The position numbers and the translations under genes are program-made. Source: Neocallimastix lanati (nom. inval.) (Eukaryota > Neocallimastigomycota > Neocallimastigomycetes > Neocallimastigales > Neocallimastigaceae). Taken from it: a DNA stretch of 64,000 nucleotides. The DNA is taken from positions 155,001 to 219,000 of the forward strand of contig JACVTC010000153.1 in assembly GCA_016946835.1 (NCBI GenBank). Reading direction: 5' to 3'. The first letter of the stretch is position 1; each line of letters starts with the position of its first letter. Below, piece after piece: positions 45,799 to 57,586 of the stretch. The notes under the pieces are model-generated. The model was given only the letters and a program-made list of their open reading frames with translations. It searched no databases and was not told where the DNA came from.

Positions 45799-46787
45799 TT
45801 TTAATTTTTTTATTCAAAAAAGTAATTTATTTATATAGTTAATGCCTTTATTTTTTAACAGGAATAATATGTGATATTAATATAAAAATTATTATATATA
45901 TAAAAAAAAAATTTTTTTTTCCATTTATATTAAAAATATAATAATATAATATAGATTGTTTAAAACTAATGAATATACTGGAATTCAGATATTCAGATAT
46001 TCATGTAATTATTATTTTTTTATTATCATTATTATTATTACTCGTATTAGCATAAATAAATAAAAAAAAAAAAAAAGAAAGAAAAAAAAAAAAAATTAAT
46101 TTAATTCTTTTTTATATTTATATATATATATTTTTTTAAATATATATATTTAATTAACTTATTAAAATAAAAAATGAAACTTTTTTGGTTATTATAATAT
46201 TAAAACAAATACTTGGAAATAATATATCTATTAATATTAAAGAAGAACTAAATAAAAAAAATATTAAATAAAATAATATTAAATTAAAATAATATTAAAT
46301 TAAAATAATATTAAATAAAAAAAAAAAAAAGACTTTTTTTTCCTTTAAATTATTATTGTTTTTTTATAATATTATTTTTTGTGTTATTTTTAAAAACTTA
46401 AATATGTATGTTAATTTTACATAGGTTAAACAAAAAGAAAACGGGTTATTCAATATTTAATGAAAATAATAAAATTTATTAATTTAAATTGCGTTTCGTT
46501 TTACAATATATAATTTTTTTTCGATAATAAAAAATAAATTAATTATTAAATATTTTTATTAATAATATTTTATATATATATATAGGACCTAAAACTATTT
46601 TATTATTAATTAAAATTTTATTTATATTTGATATTATTAAAATTTGGAAAAATTATTTATTAATTATTTAATTATATATTTATTGAAAGAAAATTTATTT
46701 AATAATTTTTATAAATATTATTGTTAATATAATAATCTATTTATTATCATTTTTAGTTTTATTGTAAAATTATGTAACAACAACAAC

Positions 46788-46885
<98 letters not shown>

Positions 46886-47706
46886 CATCTTAAAGAAATT
46901 TTCAAAATTAAAAATTAATTATATTTTAAGTTAAAAGAATTTAATAATAAAATATTTTTATTTTTTATATTATTAATTTCAAAATTCTTGTAAATAAAAA
47001 TAATATTGAAATAGGGGTTAAAATATGACACGTAATAATAATAATGATAATAACTATAATAATAATAATAAATCAAAAATTAATTATAATACAATAATTA
47101 ATAATAATAAATAATATTAATAAATATTAATAAATATTAATAAATATTAATAATAATAATAGCAATAATAATTATAATTATAAGTGGAACTTTTAGATTG
47201 TAAATTTATATAAACTTTTTTTTTTTATTTAAATTATTTTATTATTTGCTTTTATTTACTTTAATTGTTAATATTGTACAATATTTGAACTTTCTTTTAG
47301 AGGAATTATGGCTTAATAATTAAACAATAAAAATGTTTGACATGCATAAAATAATTAATTACAAACAACGAGAATTATAATAAGCTTCAAATTTAAGGTT
47401 TAATTTAATAATAATAATAATAATAATTTTTACCACATATTATGTTTTTCTATTCTATTTTATTTTTTAGTTTGTTCATTTTTATTTTTAATTGATATTT
47501 TATATTTTTATTTCTCATTCCTTTTTTTTTTTTTTTTTTTTTCTATGTTTTTAATTTTTTTCATATTTTATTTCTGTATTTAATATTTAATCCAATTCTG
47601 AAATATGTTGCATTTTGTAAAGTTATATTTCACAATGTGGCATTTATATTGATGTAATTTAACAAATAAATAAACCATAATAAGATTTAGAAATATATAT
47701 ATAATT
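45799..47706. other. AT-rich intergenic with (AAT)n
   Basis: No gene was seen. There is an (AAT)n array of about 32 units at 46789-46884. A stretch at 47597-47655 (GTTGCATTTTGTAAAG then GTGGCATTTATATTGATG) looks like a decayed copy of the nearby MITE arm. Confidence 0.55.
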
Positions 47707-47715
47707 ATTTTTAAA

Positions 47716-47937
47716 GGGAGTAGGGCATTAGCCAAATTTTTTGAAAAAATGTGGCGTATTAAAAAATGTTGCGCTTCACCAAGTGGAGAATTGATATAAA
47801 TAAATAATCTTAAATATTATTAATATTGAATAAAAACAAAATTCAAAAAAAATTATTTTAAATTTTTATTTATTGATTCATTCTTTCATATCAATCTCCA
47901 CTTTGCGAAATGCAACTTAAGGAAATTCAACTCTCCC
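47716..47937. mobile_element. MITE with 9-bp target duplication, Mutator-type
   Basis: A 222-bp non-coding element begins GGGAG and ends CTCCC. Inner arms GTTGCGCTTCACCAAGTGGA...TTGATAT (47768-47797) and ATATCAATCTCCACTTTGCG...GCAAC (47888-47916) are near-perfect inverted repeats around a loop of about 90 bp. The 9 bp ATTTTTAAA occurs directly on both sides (47707-47715 and 47938-47946), a perfect target site duplication. Nine-base duplications are typical of Mutator-like elements, and a MULE transposase relic lies elsewhere in the window. Confidence 0.85.
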
Positions 47938-47946
47938 ATTTTTAAA

Positions 47947-49568
47947 ATAAAAAATATTTTCTTAATCATTTTAACATTTATTTATATTAAATAATTAAAT
48001 TTAAATAATAAAAATAAATAAAATTAAATATAAATATATTAATAGTAAATAATTATATATATTTTACTTTTTAAACATTAAAAAATAAAATATATTTTAA
48101 AAATTATTTCATAATTAAATAATTAAAAAAACCAAATAATTAATACTAATTCATTCAGAAAAATAATTAAATAAGATATTTTATATAAGATATTTTATAA
48201 TTTAAAAGAATGAATAATTATTACCAACTTATTCATATTAAATAATTAAATTTAAAAAAAAAATTAAAATCTATTCATAATAAATAATTATATAAATAAT
48301 AAATAACTTAATAGCATATAATAAATAATTTTTTTTTTTTTTTAAAAAAATAATTTAAAAATTCCAAAAATTAGAATTGTTAAAACAATATAGAACATAT
48401 AAACATATAATAAATAATATAAATATTAGTTTGTAATAAATGAAAGAGTAATGGTCAAATGAAAAAGATTATCTGAACTCTGTCACAATTATTATTAAAA
48501 ATTTAAATTATTCTTAATTAAATATCCATAATTGTTTGAAATTTTAATATTTTTTTAATTTTTAATTTAAAATAAAACATTAAATCATATCTTTATCATT
48601 AAATCATTAAATATTTTTTTATTATTTTTATTTTTTTATTAATAACTTTTATATCTATTAATTTTGTGAATACTATAAAATAAAATTTTTATTAAATACT
48701 TTTATTTTTATATTTTATTTTTTTATTAGTAACTTTTATTATATCTATTAATTTTATGAATTCTTTAAAACAAAATTTTTATTAAATACTTTTAATTTTA
48801 TGAATACTATAAAACAAAAGTTTTATTAAATACTTTTATTTTTATATTTTTATTAATAACTTTTTATACTATAAACAAAAAATTTTATTAAAATGAATAA
48901 TAAAAACAATATTAAATATTTATTAATATCTTTTATATCTATTTCATTAATTTTTTCATTAATTTTATGAATACTATAAAATTAATAAATAACAAGTTAA
49001 AAAAATTTTTTTTTATTCTAAATCTTTTATTTAAATACTTTATTTTTAAATAGCACTTAATTTTTAAAGAAATTTTTATTTTTAAAGAATATTTTGTTTT
49101 TAAGAATATTTTATTTTTAAATAATATTGTATTTTTTTAAAAAAAAAATTATTTTTAAAGATTATTTTACTTATATATTTAATTTAAAGATATTTTAAAA
49201 CTTTTAATTTTAATTTTTTATTAATATTATGATTTTTTTTATATTTATAAAAATATCTAAAGAATACTTTTTTTTATATTAATATATAGAAACTTTTTTG
49301 ATTTTAAATGTTTTTTTATTATTTTAAATACCTTTTAATTTTCAAGAATATTTAACTTTCTTTTATTTTTTAAAAAAAAAATTTATATATAATGAAAACT
49401 TCAAAAGTATTTTATTTTTAAAGAATATTTTTTCATTTTCATTTTTTTTTATCTAAAATAAATATAAAAAGAATAATTAAAATAAAAAAAACTTTAACCT
49501 TTAATTGACATTATTTATTAAAGTTATTTATTTAAGAATTTATTTATTAATTAATTTATTAAAATTTT
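47947..49568. other. AT-rich intergenic
   Basis: No gene was seen. Around 48595-48900 there are three loosely repeated blocks of the type TTTTATTAAATACTTTTA and AACTTTTATATCTATTAATT. Nothing else was recognised. Confidence 0.55.
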
Positions 49569-49616
49569 AATACGACACAATTTCCTAAATGCAACTTTCA
49601 GAAATGTAACCCTCCC
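49569..49616 (-). repeat. Solitary Mutator-type inverted-repeat end
   Basis: The stretch AATACGACACAATTTCCTAA then ATGCAACTTTCAG and AACCCTCCC matches the right end of the MITE at 47716-47937 and the inverse of the 14580 arm. It sits exactly where the copia remnant at 49617 begins, so it may mark an element that inserted into that copia copy. No left end was found. Confidence 0.55.
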
Positions 49617-50800
49617 TCCAGGAATTGATGATGGGGGGTCCATTATTAGCTGGATCATTCTCAAAAAATGAGACAGTTCGAGAAAGTGTAACATTATTAT
49701 TTTTTATATTGCAGATTCTATAATTCGTGTGATTAGTTTCATTATATCCTAGAAATATACTAGGAAGGAAAGTATAGTGTTAAAAAATTATTTTATTATT
49801 TGTATTATTTGTTTTGGTACATAGAAGTAGATTTTACATCCATGTTGGCTTTTTCATTATATAATATATCCATACCTGAATCATTCATGATTTCTTCAAT
49901 ACTCTGACAAACAACATTATTAATATTTGTAATTATATGATTTTTTAATTGTTAAAAATTTTATAGACCTTTGAATCATTTGAGTATGAAGTATAAATTC
50001 TTTTACCTTTTTTATTATATAATAATTTGTAATTTTTTATTTTTATTTCTATTTTTGTAAAAATATTATTTTATAATTTTCTTTTCTCAAATGGTCAATT
50101 GAAAGTAGACTTCTTCTGAATGATGGAACATACGAAACATCATTCAAAACTACTATTTTGTGATTATTAATAAATCCCACATATTTACCTACTAAATCTG
50201 TTTTTACTACACCTCACGTGGGTTAATTAAAATTTCTTTAATATGAGTCATGTGATAAGAAGCCACCCATAATTATATAATGTTTTTTGTTTTGGTTTGT
50301 TTTGATATTATTATTATTACTTTTACAGGTAGTATAATAACTTAAGCTATACCTTATTTTGATAAATTTCTCTTAGTATTGTTAACTATTATGTTCGTTG
50401 AATGATTAATATATTTTTTTTTTCATAATCAGTATTTAAGACATTATCTAAGAATCTCATCAATTCTCTCCTCTTCTTAACCATTATTTGCTAAGTGTCT
50501 TCTTCTTTTTTTTCCCCTTGTTTCCTTTAGGATATCTTCTTCTCTTATTTCCTTTATGGTTGTTATTACCATTCCTTCTTCCATGATCACTATATTGAGA
50601 AGAACCCTTCTTTTCTTCACAGCAATCATGTGATATGTGACTGAATTTGCCCACAATTATAACATTTTATATTCCTTCTTCGGGAAATATCTATTATTAG
50701 TCGTATTGTTTACTTTTATTTCAGTATAATAGGCACTTGGTTCGTTCTGGCTTATCCGGATTGACTTCAAATAATTACTAAAGTCAAAATTGAGACCTTT
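49617..50800 (-). mobile_element. Ty1/copia gag-pol remnant
   Basis: On the minus strand from 50800: a Gag C-terminal part (FSNYLKSIRISQNEPSAYYT), a zinc knuckle CYNCG...SH...HDC at 50628-50670 with one frame slip, and a basic RRNGNNNHKGNKRRR tail. Next come a protease-to-pre-integrase part (VASYHMTHIKEILINP, then GFINNHKIVVLNDVSYVPSF and RRSLLSIDHLRKENYK at about 50070-50230) and, after a large gap, an integrase C-terminal part (IFLGYNETNHTNYRICNIKN and VTLSRTVSFFENDPAN, about 49630-49770). The integrase core and reverse transcriptase are missing and frames are broken. It belongs to a different copia lineage from the 36229 element, judging by the integrase tail. Confidence 0.82.
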
Positions 50801-53800
50801 AATCCCTTAGAATTTATGTATGTTTTTTATCAATAAATTTTAATGAAGGTTATATTTTTAAATTAATTAACATAATCATTTTATATTACTCATTTGGAGA
50901 ATTATTACTTCATACGAACAATACATTTAATACAATATATTTGTATATGTAAATAATTAATGTACAATGATATATTAATACAATTAATATACTAAATCAA
51001 AGTTATTTCATCATAAACTAAATTAGTATTTAAAATATTAAACTTTATTTGTAACATTTGATTTATAAAACTCTAATAATCTTAAAATTATAATTAAAAA
51101 TTAATTAATTAAAAATAAAAATAAAATATATATTATTATAGGAATTAATTAAACTATTAATTATTTATATATTAATTTATTAACTAAGAAATTATTTATT
51201 GATTAAAAGGTCGCAAATTTTCATCAAAAAGTATTAGCTATATAATTACTTCACATGAATAAAGAAACTATTTACATACGCATGAAAATCTAATGATTTA
51301 CATTGACTTATGAATTAACATAAATAATGCTAATTTATATTTTAATGTTTAGTTTTTTACATAAATATCTATGATTTATAATAATTCAAAATTATAAAGT
51401 TTACTTATTATTATTATTTAATACCTTAACATATATGTTAAATATTTACATTTTATAAATATATATATATATATATTTAGAGAGAAGAATCACTTTTCAA
51501 ATCAATAGCTAATAAAGATCTTGAAACTGTAAAACAATTAATGGAAAAGCCAATATTGAAAATTAAGATAATGATGTTTTTTTTTCAATATATTTATATT
51601 ATTACACGTGTCGTATTATATAAATATAACAACATAAAACTATGAAATAAAATTATAATAATTAAATAAATTAATGAAAAAATAAAAAATATTCTATATA
51701 TCTATATTTAATAAAAAAAATTTTTTTTATTCTATTTTTATAAAAAAAATGTTATTTATTATGAACTTATTTAATGTAACATCATTGTATTTTATTAAAT
51801 ATTATTAAATAAAGTTTATTATAAAAAATAAAAATCATGTAGCATTAATTGTACATTAAATATCATACAATTAAAATTATTATTTTTTAATAATATAGCC
51901 ATATAAAACCAATTTTAATTAATCTTTGATATGTAAACAATACTTGTGAAACATAATATTAATATTAAATATCTATCTTTCCAAATAATTCCTTTTTATT
52001 TTTTAATAATTATATAGAATTATCAATCTAAATAAAATATCTGTAGTGTAACCATCAAAAAGGAGCAATTGACTAGATGCTTAATTTACTCAAATTAATA
52101 ATATATAATAATTTAAAAAGAAAAGTATTAAAAATATCAATCTATAAATAGAAAATAGAAAATTTAATTCTTTTAGTATGAAAAAAGTAGTTTGTTAAAA
52201 ATATTAAAGGGGTAAAGATTAAAAATTTTATCCTAACTATAAAAAGTGAATACAAGAATAAATATTGATAATTAAGTTCAAATTCAATATATGAACCCCT
52301 TTTTCATACTATTCATAATATGAATAAAATTATTAACTTTTTATTCTTATTATTAAATAATTTATAAATACATTGTATATGTAAATATAATTTATCAGTA
52401 TATAAATAAATTCTTATATTTTCATAATATATGTAAATATAATTTTTATCCGTTCATAAATAAATTCTTTTATTATCATAAAGTTGAACCTAACACCAAT
52501 TGGTCTGAACTTACCTCAGTTAAACTGATTTATTGATCATCTTTCATTAATCTTATTATCCAATTGATTAAAAAAAATTCTTCTTTTTAAAAAAATGAGT
52601 AATAAAAAAAAAATAAAAATAAATTAAATTAAATAGTAATTCAATATTTTAATTTTACTTAACATATAAAGTAAAAAGTTTCACAAATTATTACTACATA
52701 ATTATTAATAGTTTGTATTCTATTTAGTTAATAAATAAAGAGACGGTTATGTATTTAAAATTTTTCAATGCGGGTTCTATTCCATTGTTATAATAATGAC
52801 AGTTTTAGGAAATCAACTATTTGGAATTCAGGGGTGACATTTATATAATTTTTTTTTTTTTTTTTTTTAGGAAAAAAAATTATATGAAAATCTTATGTTA
52901 TTTAATACAATTTTACATTATTTAATTTTTTTTTTTTTAAAAAAAAAAAATAAATAAATAAATAATAAAAAAAATTAATTAAAATATTAATAATAAGTAA
53001 TAATGATTAATATTAAATTAATTTTAATATTAATTAAAAATTGTTACGCTAATTAATTAGAACAATATATTTAATCAATTTATAAATTATAAATTATAAA
53101 TTATAAATTATTTTTTGCCTTTTTTTGATCTAATATTAATTATTTAAATTAAATTATAAAGTTTATTTATACTTTGATATAAAGTTTATTTTAAAACTTT
53201 AACCATGAAAAATTAGTTAATATCTTTCCATTTCATAAACAAAGGGAAATTAATTTATTTATTATTAATAATTACTAAATATTTTTATATTTTTAAATAT
53301 AATTATTTTAAAAATATAAAGTAAAATTATTATATATTAATGTTTATATTATTCTATTCTTTTTTATTTTAAATTTCTTATTATTTAAAAGAAATGACTA
53401 TATATATTTATATATTATAATAAGGCAAATTCTAGTTTCATCTCCCTACTTATTTAAAAAAAATAATTTTTATTTATTTATTTGATTATTTGCATGTTTG
53501 TATGTTTGCTTATCTTTATTATCTTTATTATCGCAATATCTTCATAAGCATATTAAGAGATAACTCAATGAATTAAAAAGAAATAAAAAGATTATAAAAA
53601 TATATTTATTAATTAGATTTATCAAGAAAAAATAAATGAAAATAAATAAAAATAAATGAAAATAAATGAAAATTAATGAAAATAAATTAAAATAATAAAA
53701 ATAATAAAAAAAAAATAAAAATTTTTATTATTAATGTTAAGATATTCATATTTAATAAAAATAAAAATTAAAAAAAAAATTGAAATTAAAAATTGTACAT

Positions 53801-54161
53801 ACTTTTTATAAAAATAAGACAAAATAGGTAATTTTTTGTATCAAAAATAGAACAATGTACAAAAAAAAATTTTTTTTAAAGAATTAAACAAAATAAAAAT
53901 ACTATAATTATTGGTGGATTAATGTTTTTAACATTATCTTAATTTATCCCAATAAAAGTAATGTAATATTAATAAAAATTTTTTTTTTTTATTTTTTAAA
54001 TTTATATAAATAGAAATGTAATGTACGTTTATTTTTTTTTTAAGTTATAAACAATTTAAAATCTGAAAATATAAAAAATTATTAAAAATTTTTATTTATT
54101 TTTTTTTTTTTTATATAAATCTATCTCTTATTATTATTAATAAAATAAAATAATAAAAAAA
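50801..54161. other. AT-rich intergenic
   Basis: About 3.4 kb in which I saw no complete gene. A short ankyrin-like frame (51481-51590) is listed separately. A GC-richer patch at 52485-52560 holds small palindromes (CCAATTGG, CAGTTAAACTG). Another at 52765-52840 is followed by a T-run of 23. An imperfect inverted pair AGTATGAAAAA/AAGGGGT with ACCCCTTTTTCATACT lies at 52177-52311. Confidence 0.5.
51481..51590 (+). pseudogene. Ankyrin-repeat-like exon fragment
   Basis: The plus strand reads REESLFKSIANKDLETVKQL followed by MEKPILK, which resembles the helix-turn-helix of an ankyrin repeat (LF-x-AI-x-x-x-DLE-x-V-x-x-LL). It is preceded by ATATATTTAG, which could act as a splice acceptor. Only about one repeat is present before the frame becomes Phe/Ile-rich. 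It is a gene remnant at best; the match is short. Confidence 0.35.
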
Positions 54162-55109
54162 ATGGGTAAATTATTAATTGCTGGTGTTGGTGGAAATCTT
54201 GGTAGTGAAGCAGCCAAAGTTCTTCTTACTTTAGAAGACAAGAGTAACGTTATTTTCTGTTCTAGTAGTGACGCTAGTTTAAAACAATATGCTGATCAAG
54301 GTATTGAAACTCATGTTGTTGATTTCAATTATTCCGATGGATTAGTTGAAGCCTTTAAAAACGCTGAAGTTGTTGGTCTTATTTCAATGCCATTTGTTGG
54401 TCCAAAGAGACAAGCTGCTCATAAGAATGCTGTTGATGCTGCTAAGAAAGCTGGTGTAAAGAAGATTGTTTACACTTCCTTAGCTAATGCTGATGATGAA
54501 ACTAATCCATCCCTTGAAAGACTTGATCACGTATACACTGAAAATCTTGTTAAAGATAGTGGTTTAGATTACATTTTCCTTCGTAACTCTCAATTTGCTG
54601 AAGCCATGGTTACCAACTATTTCACTTATGTTAAAATGAATGCTCCATTAGCTAACAGTATGGGTAATGGTCATATGGCTTTTGTTTCAAGAAAGGATTG
54701 TGCTAAGGCTTTAGCCTACGCTCTTCACAGAGCCAATGATTATGATCATGCTATCCTTAACATTAATGGTAAGGAACTTATTACCATTGGTGAATTTGTT
54801 AATTATGGTAACAAAGAAACTGGTAACAACATTGCCTATCAAGAAATTACTGATGAAGAAAACTATAAGATTTTCGATGCCATGGGTGTTCCAAGAACCA
54901 CTGATGGAAAATTCAAGGATGGTAGTGAAGCTCCATTCTCTAGTGATGGTATGATTACTTTCAGTCAAGCCATTCGTACTGAAAAGTTTGCTGTCTTCAC
55001 TGATGATTTCAAGAAGTTAACTGGTGATGATCCAATTAGTGTTAGCTACATGTTTGCTCACGCAGATGATTTCCAAGTTGGTGATCGTCACTCCAAGGAT
55101 AAGAAATAA
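54162..55109 (+). CDS. NmrA-type NAD(P)-binding oxidoreductase
   Basis: This complete 315-residue, intronless, soluble protein resembles atypical short-chain dehydrogenases of the NmrA / quinone oxidoreductase-2 / azoreductase-like group. The N-terminal Rossmann motif is AGVGGNLG (Gly8, Gly11, Gly14) after a beta strand KLLI. Later come VVGLISMPFVGPKRQAAHKN (about 65-85), KKIVYTSLANAD (about 102-113) and DYIFLRNSQFAEAMVTNYF (about 143-160), the substrate-side block of the family. No signal peptide or membrane segment, so cytosolic or hydrogenosomal matrix by exclusion. Likely role: NAD(P)H-dependent redox reaction or a redox-sensing regulator; the substrate is unknown. GC content and codon choice (GGT, GCT, AAG, TTC, ATC) differ sharply from every other gene here, suggesting high expression, bacterial origin, or both. 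Start: ATG after an A-rich leader. Confidence 0.9.
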   Translation: MGKLLIAGVGGNLGSEAAKVLLTLEDKSNVIFCSSSDASLKQYADQGIETHVVDFNYSDGLVEAFKNAEVVGLISMPFVGPKRQAAHKNAVDAAKKAGVKKIVYTSLANADDETNPSLERLDHVYTENLVKDSGLDYIFLRNSQFAEAMVTNYFTYVKMNAPLANSMGNGHMAFVSRKDCAKALAYALHRANDYDHAILNINGKELITIGEFVNYGNKETGNNIAYQEITDEENYKIFDAMGVPRTTDGKFKDGSEAPFSSDGMITFSQAIRTEKFAVFTDDFKKLTGDDPISVSYMFAHADDFQVGDRHSKDKK

Positions 55110-56211
55110 ATTAAAAGATTAAAATAAAATAAAACAATAGATAAAACAAATAGATAATATAAATAGATAAATAATAGAAAAAAAAAAACACATAAAATAA
55201 AAAATATTAAAAATATAAATGCAAATAATTATAAATAAAAGATAAAATTATATTTCAATAGAAAATATAAAAAAAAAAAAAAACTAATGTAAATTTGTAC
55301 TATAAAAAAAAAAAAAAACTAAATAAATAGATGGAAGAAAGGAGAATAAAAAGAAAGGATAAGATGAATGTTTATAGATAAATAATATAAATATAAATAA
55401 AAATTTATAAAATAATCAAAATAAAAAAAAAAAGTAATATGTTTTTGAATTTATATTTGTTGTGTTTATTATAATGTTTTTGAATTATTATAATATTAAT
55501 TATTATAATATTAATTTTTTTAAAGACTTTGCAAATATGAATTTTTTTTTTAAATATATGGAACTTTATGGATTTACATGAATTAATAAAAGAATTTGTA
55601 ATAGCATATTGTTGTTATTATACTTTTTGTTTTTGTTTTTGTTTGGAGATTTAGCGAATATTAAGGTCATATAAACAAAGTTTAAAAAGTGAAATATCTA
55701 ATAGTAATCTAGTAGTAGAAATGATTATTTTGATAAAGAAAAAAAAAATTGAATATAGATATATGTATGTATCAACATTGGGATAATCAGATTAATGTTT
55801 GATTCTGTTTTTTTTTTTTTTTTTTTTAATTATATATATATATATATATATTAAAATAAAATAAAAAAAAAAAATTTACTAATAAAAAAATTAAAATAAA
55901 ATTATCAACTATTTAATCAATAGACATTGTGAAATAATAATTATAATTATATAATTATAATAATAAATATATAACAACATTATCAACAACAACAATAAAT
56001 AATAATAATAAAATAATATAATAATAATAATTTTTTAAGAATTTTTTTTTTTTTTTTTTTTTTGATTAGGTCTTTTTTAAGTTAATTGTTTTTTTTTTTT
56101 TTTTTTTTTTATAATAATAAATGAATATTTATATAAAGAAATAATAATAAAATAATTCTATATGGATTAATAATGAAATTATACAAAATAATATTTTGTT
56201 ATTATAATAAT

Positions 56212-56251
<40 letters not shown>

Positions 56252-56414
56252 ACTAATAAAAAAATTAAAATAAAATTATCAACTATTTAATCAATTAGTG
56301 AAATAATAATAATAATAATTATAATAATAAATATATAACAACATTATCAACAACAACAATAAATAATAATAATAAAATAATAAAATAATATAATAATAAT
56401 AATAATTTTTTAAG

Positions 56415-56447
<33 letters not shown>

Positions 56448-56471
56448 ATTAGGTCTTTTTTAAGTTAATTG

Positions 56472-56505
<34 letters not shown>

Positions 56506-57586
56506 AATAAATGAATATTTATATAAAGAAATAATAATAAAATAATTCTATATGGATTAATAATGAAATTATACAAAATAATATTTTGTTATTATAATAA
56601 AATTATATAAATTAAAAATAAAGTATTTTTTTTTTTTTTATCATTTAATTAATTAGAGTATTTAATAAAAAAATATTCTTGAAATTCTTTACGTATAATT
56701 ATATTACTATTATTATTATTATTATTATTATTACTATTTGCTCTCTATAAGTCATCAACTATATAAATATAATATTACATTATTAAATAAAATTAAAGAT
56801 CTAAACATATTAAGAATAATTTATTATATATGAAATTCAAAAGTTTAAATGAGTAATTATTTAGTTACATACATATTATTTTAATTGAACTTTAAATAAA
56901 ATCTTATTATTAAAATTTTTAATTGATAAACACAATTTATTTGTTTACATTGTACATTATACTACGTTATTATTAATTACATTTTTAATTTTAATAATAA
57001 TAATATATACTTTTAATTATAAATAATAAAATTTTCATTAAATTTATAAAACATAAATAATTTTACAGTATAATATTTTTATTATCAAATTAATTAAAAT
57101 TTTAAAGTAATTTTAAAATTTATAGGATATGGGTATTATTCGATATTAATATAATTATTATTATTAAAATAATAATTATTACTAATATTATTTTTAAAAT
57201 TATTAAATATCATAACTAACATTATAAAATATCATTAAAACTATTATTATAAATATTATAATATTATCTTTAAATTTAAAATTATTATTGTTATTATTAT
57301 TATTATTTAATTATTATAATAATAATAATAATAATTTTAAACATCATCATTAGATTTATTATTATATTAACTTTGAAAATTATTATAGAATTTATTTTAT
57401 AATAATTTTCTTAAAAAAAAAAAAAAAAAAAATTATATTAATTATAATAATAATAATTTAAAAAAAAAAAAATCCAAAAAATAAAAATATAAATTATAAA
57501 AAAAATAATAATAAAGAAATCAGAAAAAATTAATAAATCTTTTCATATTTGAAAATTACTACATTAAAGTTGAATTTTCTATAATT
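55110..57586. other. AT-rich intergenic with a tandem duplication
   Basis: This is the 3' flank of the oxidoreductase gene, then a 350-bp tandem duplication (listed separately), then ATT/AAT-rich DNA. No gene was seen. Confidence 0.6.
55863..56600 (+). repeat. Tandem duplication of a 350-bp segment
   Basis: Copy 1 (55863-56210) and copy 2 (about 56240-56600) share the order TTTACTAATAAAAAAATTAA, CAACATTATCAACAACAACA, TTTTGATTAGGTCTTTTTTA and TATATGGATTAATAATG. They differ mainly in homopolymer lengths and in a small deletion after AATCAAT. The junction is an A-run of about 36. The duplication appears recent and non-coding. Confidence 0.9.
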
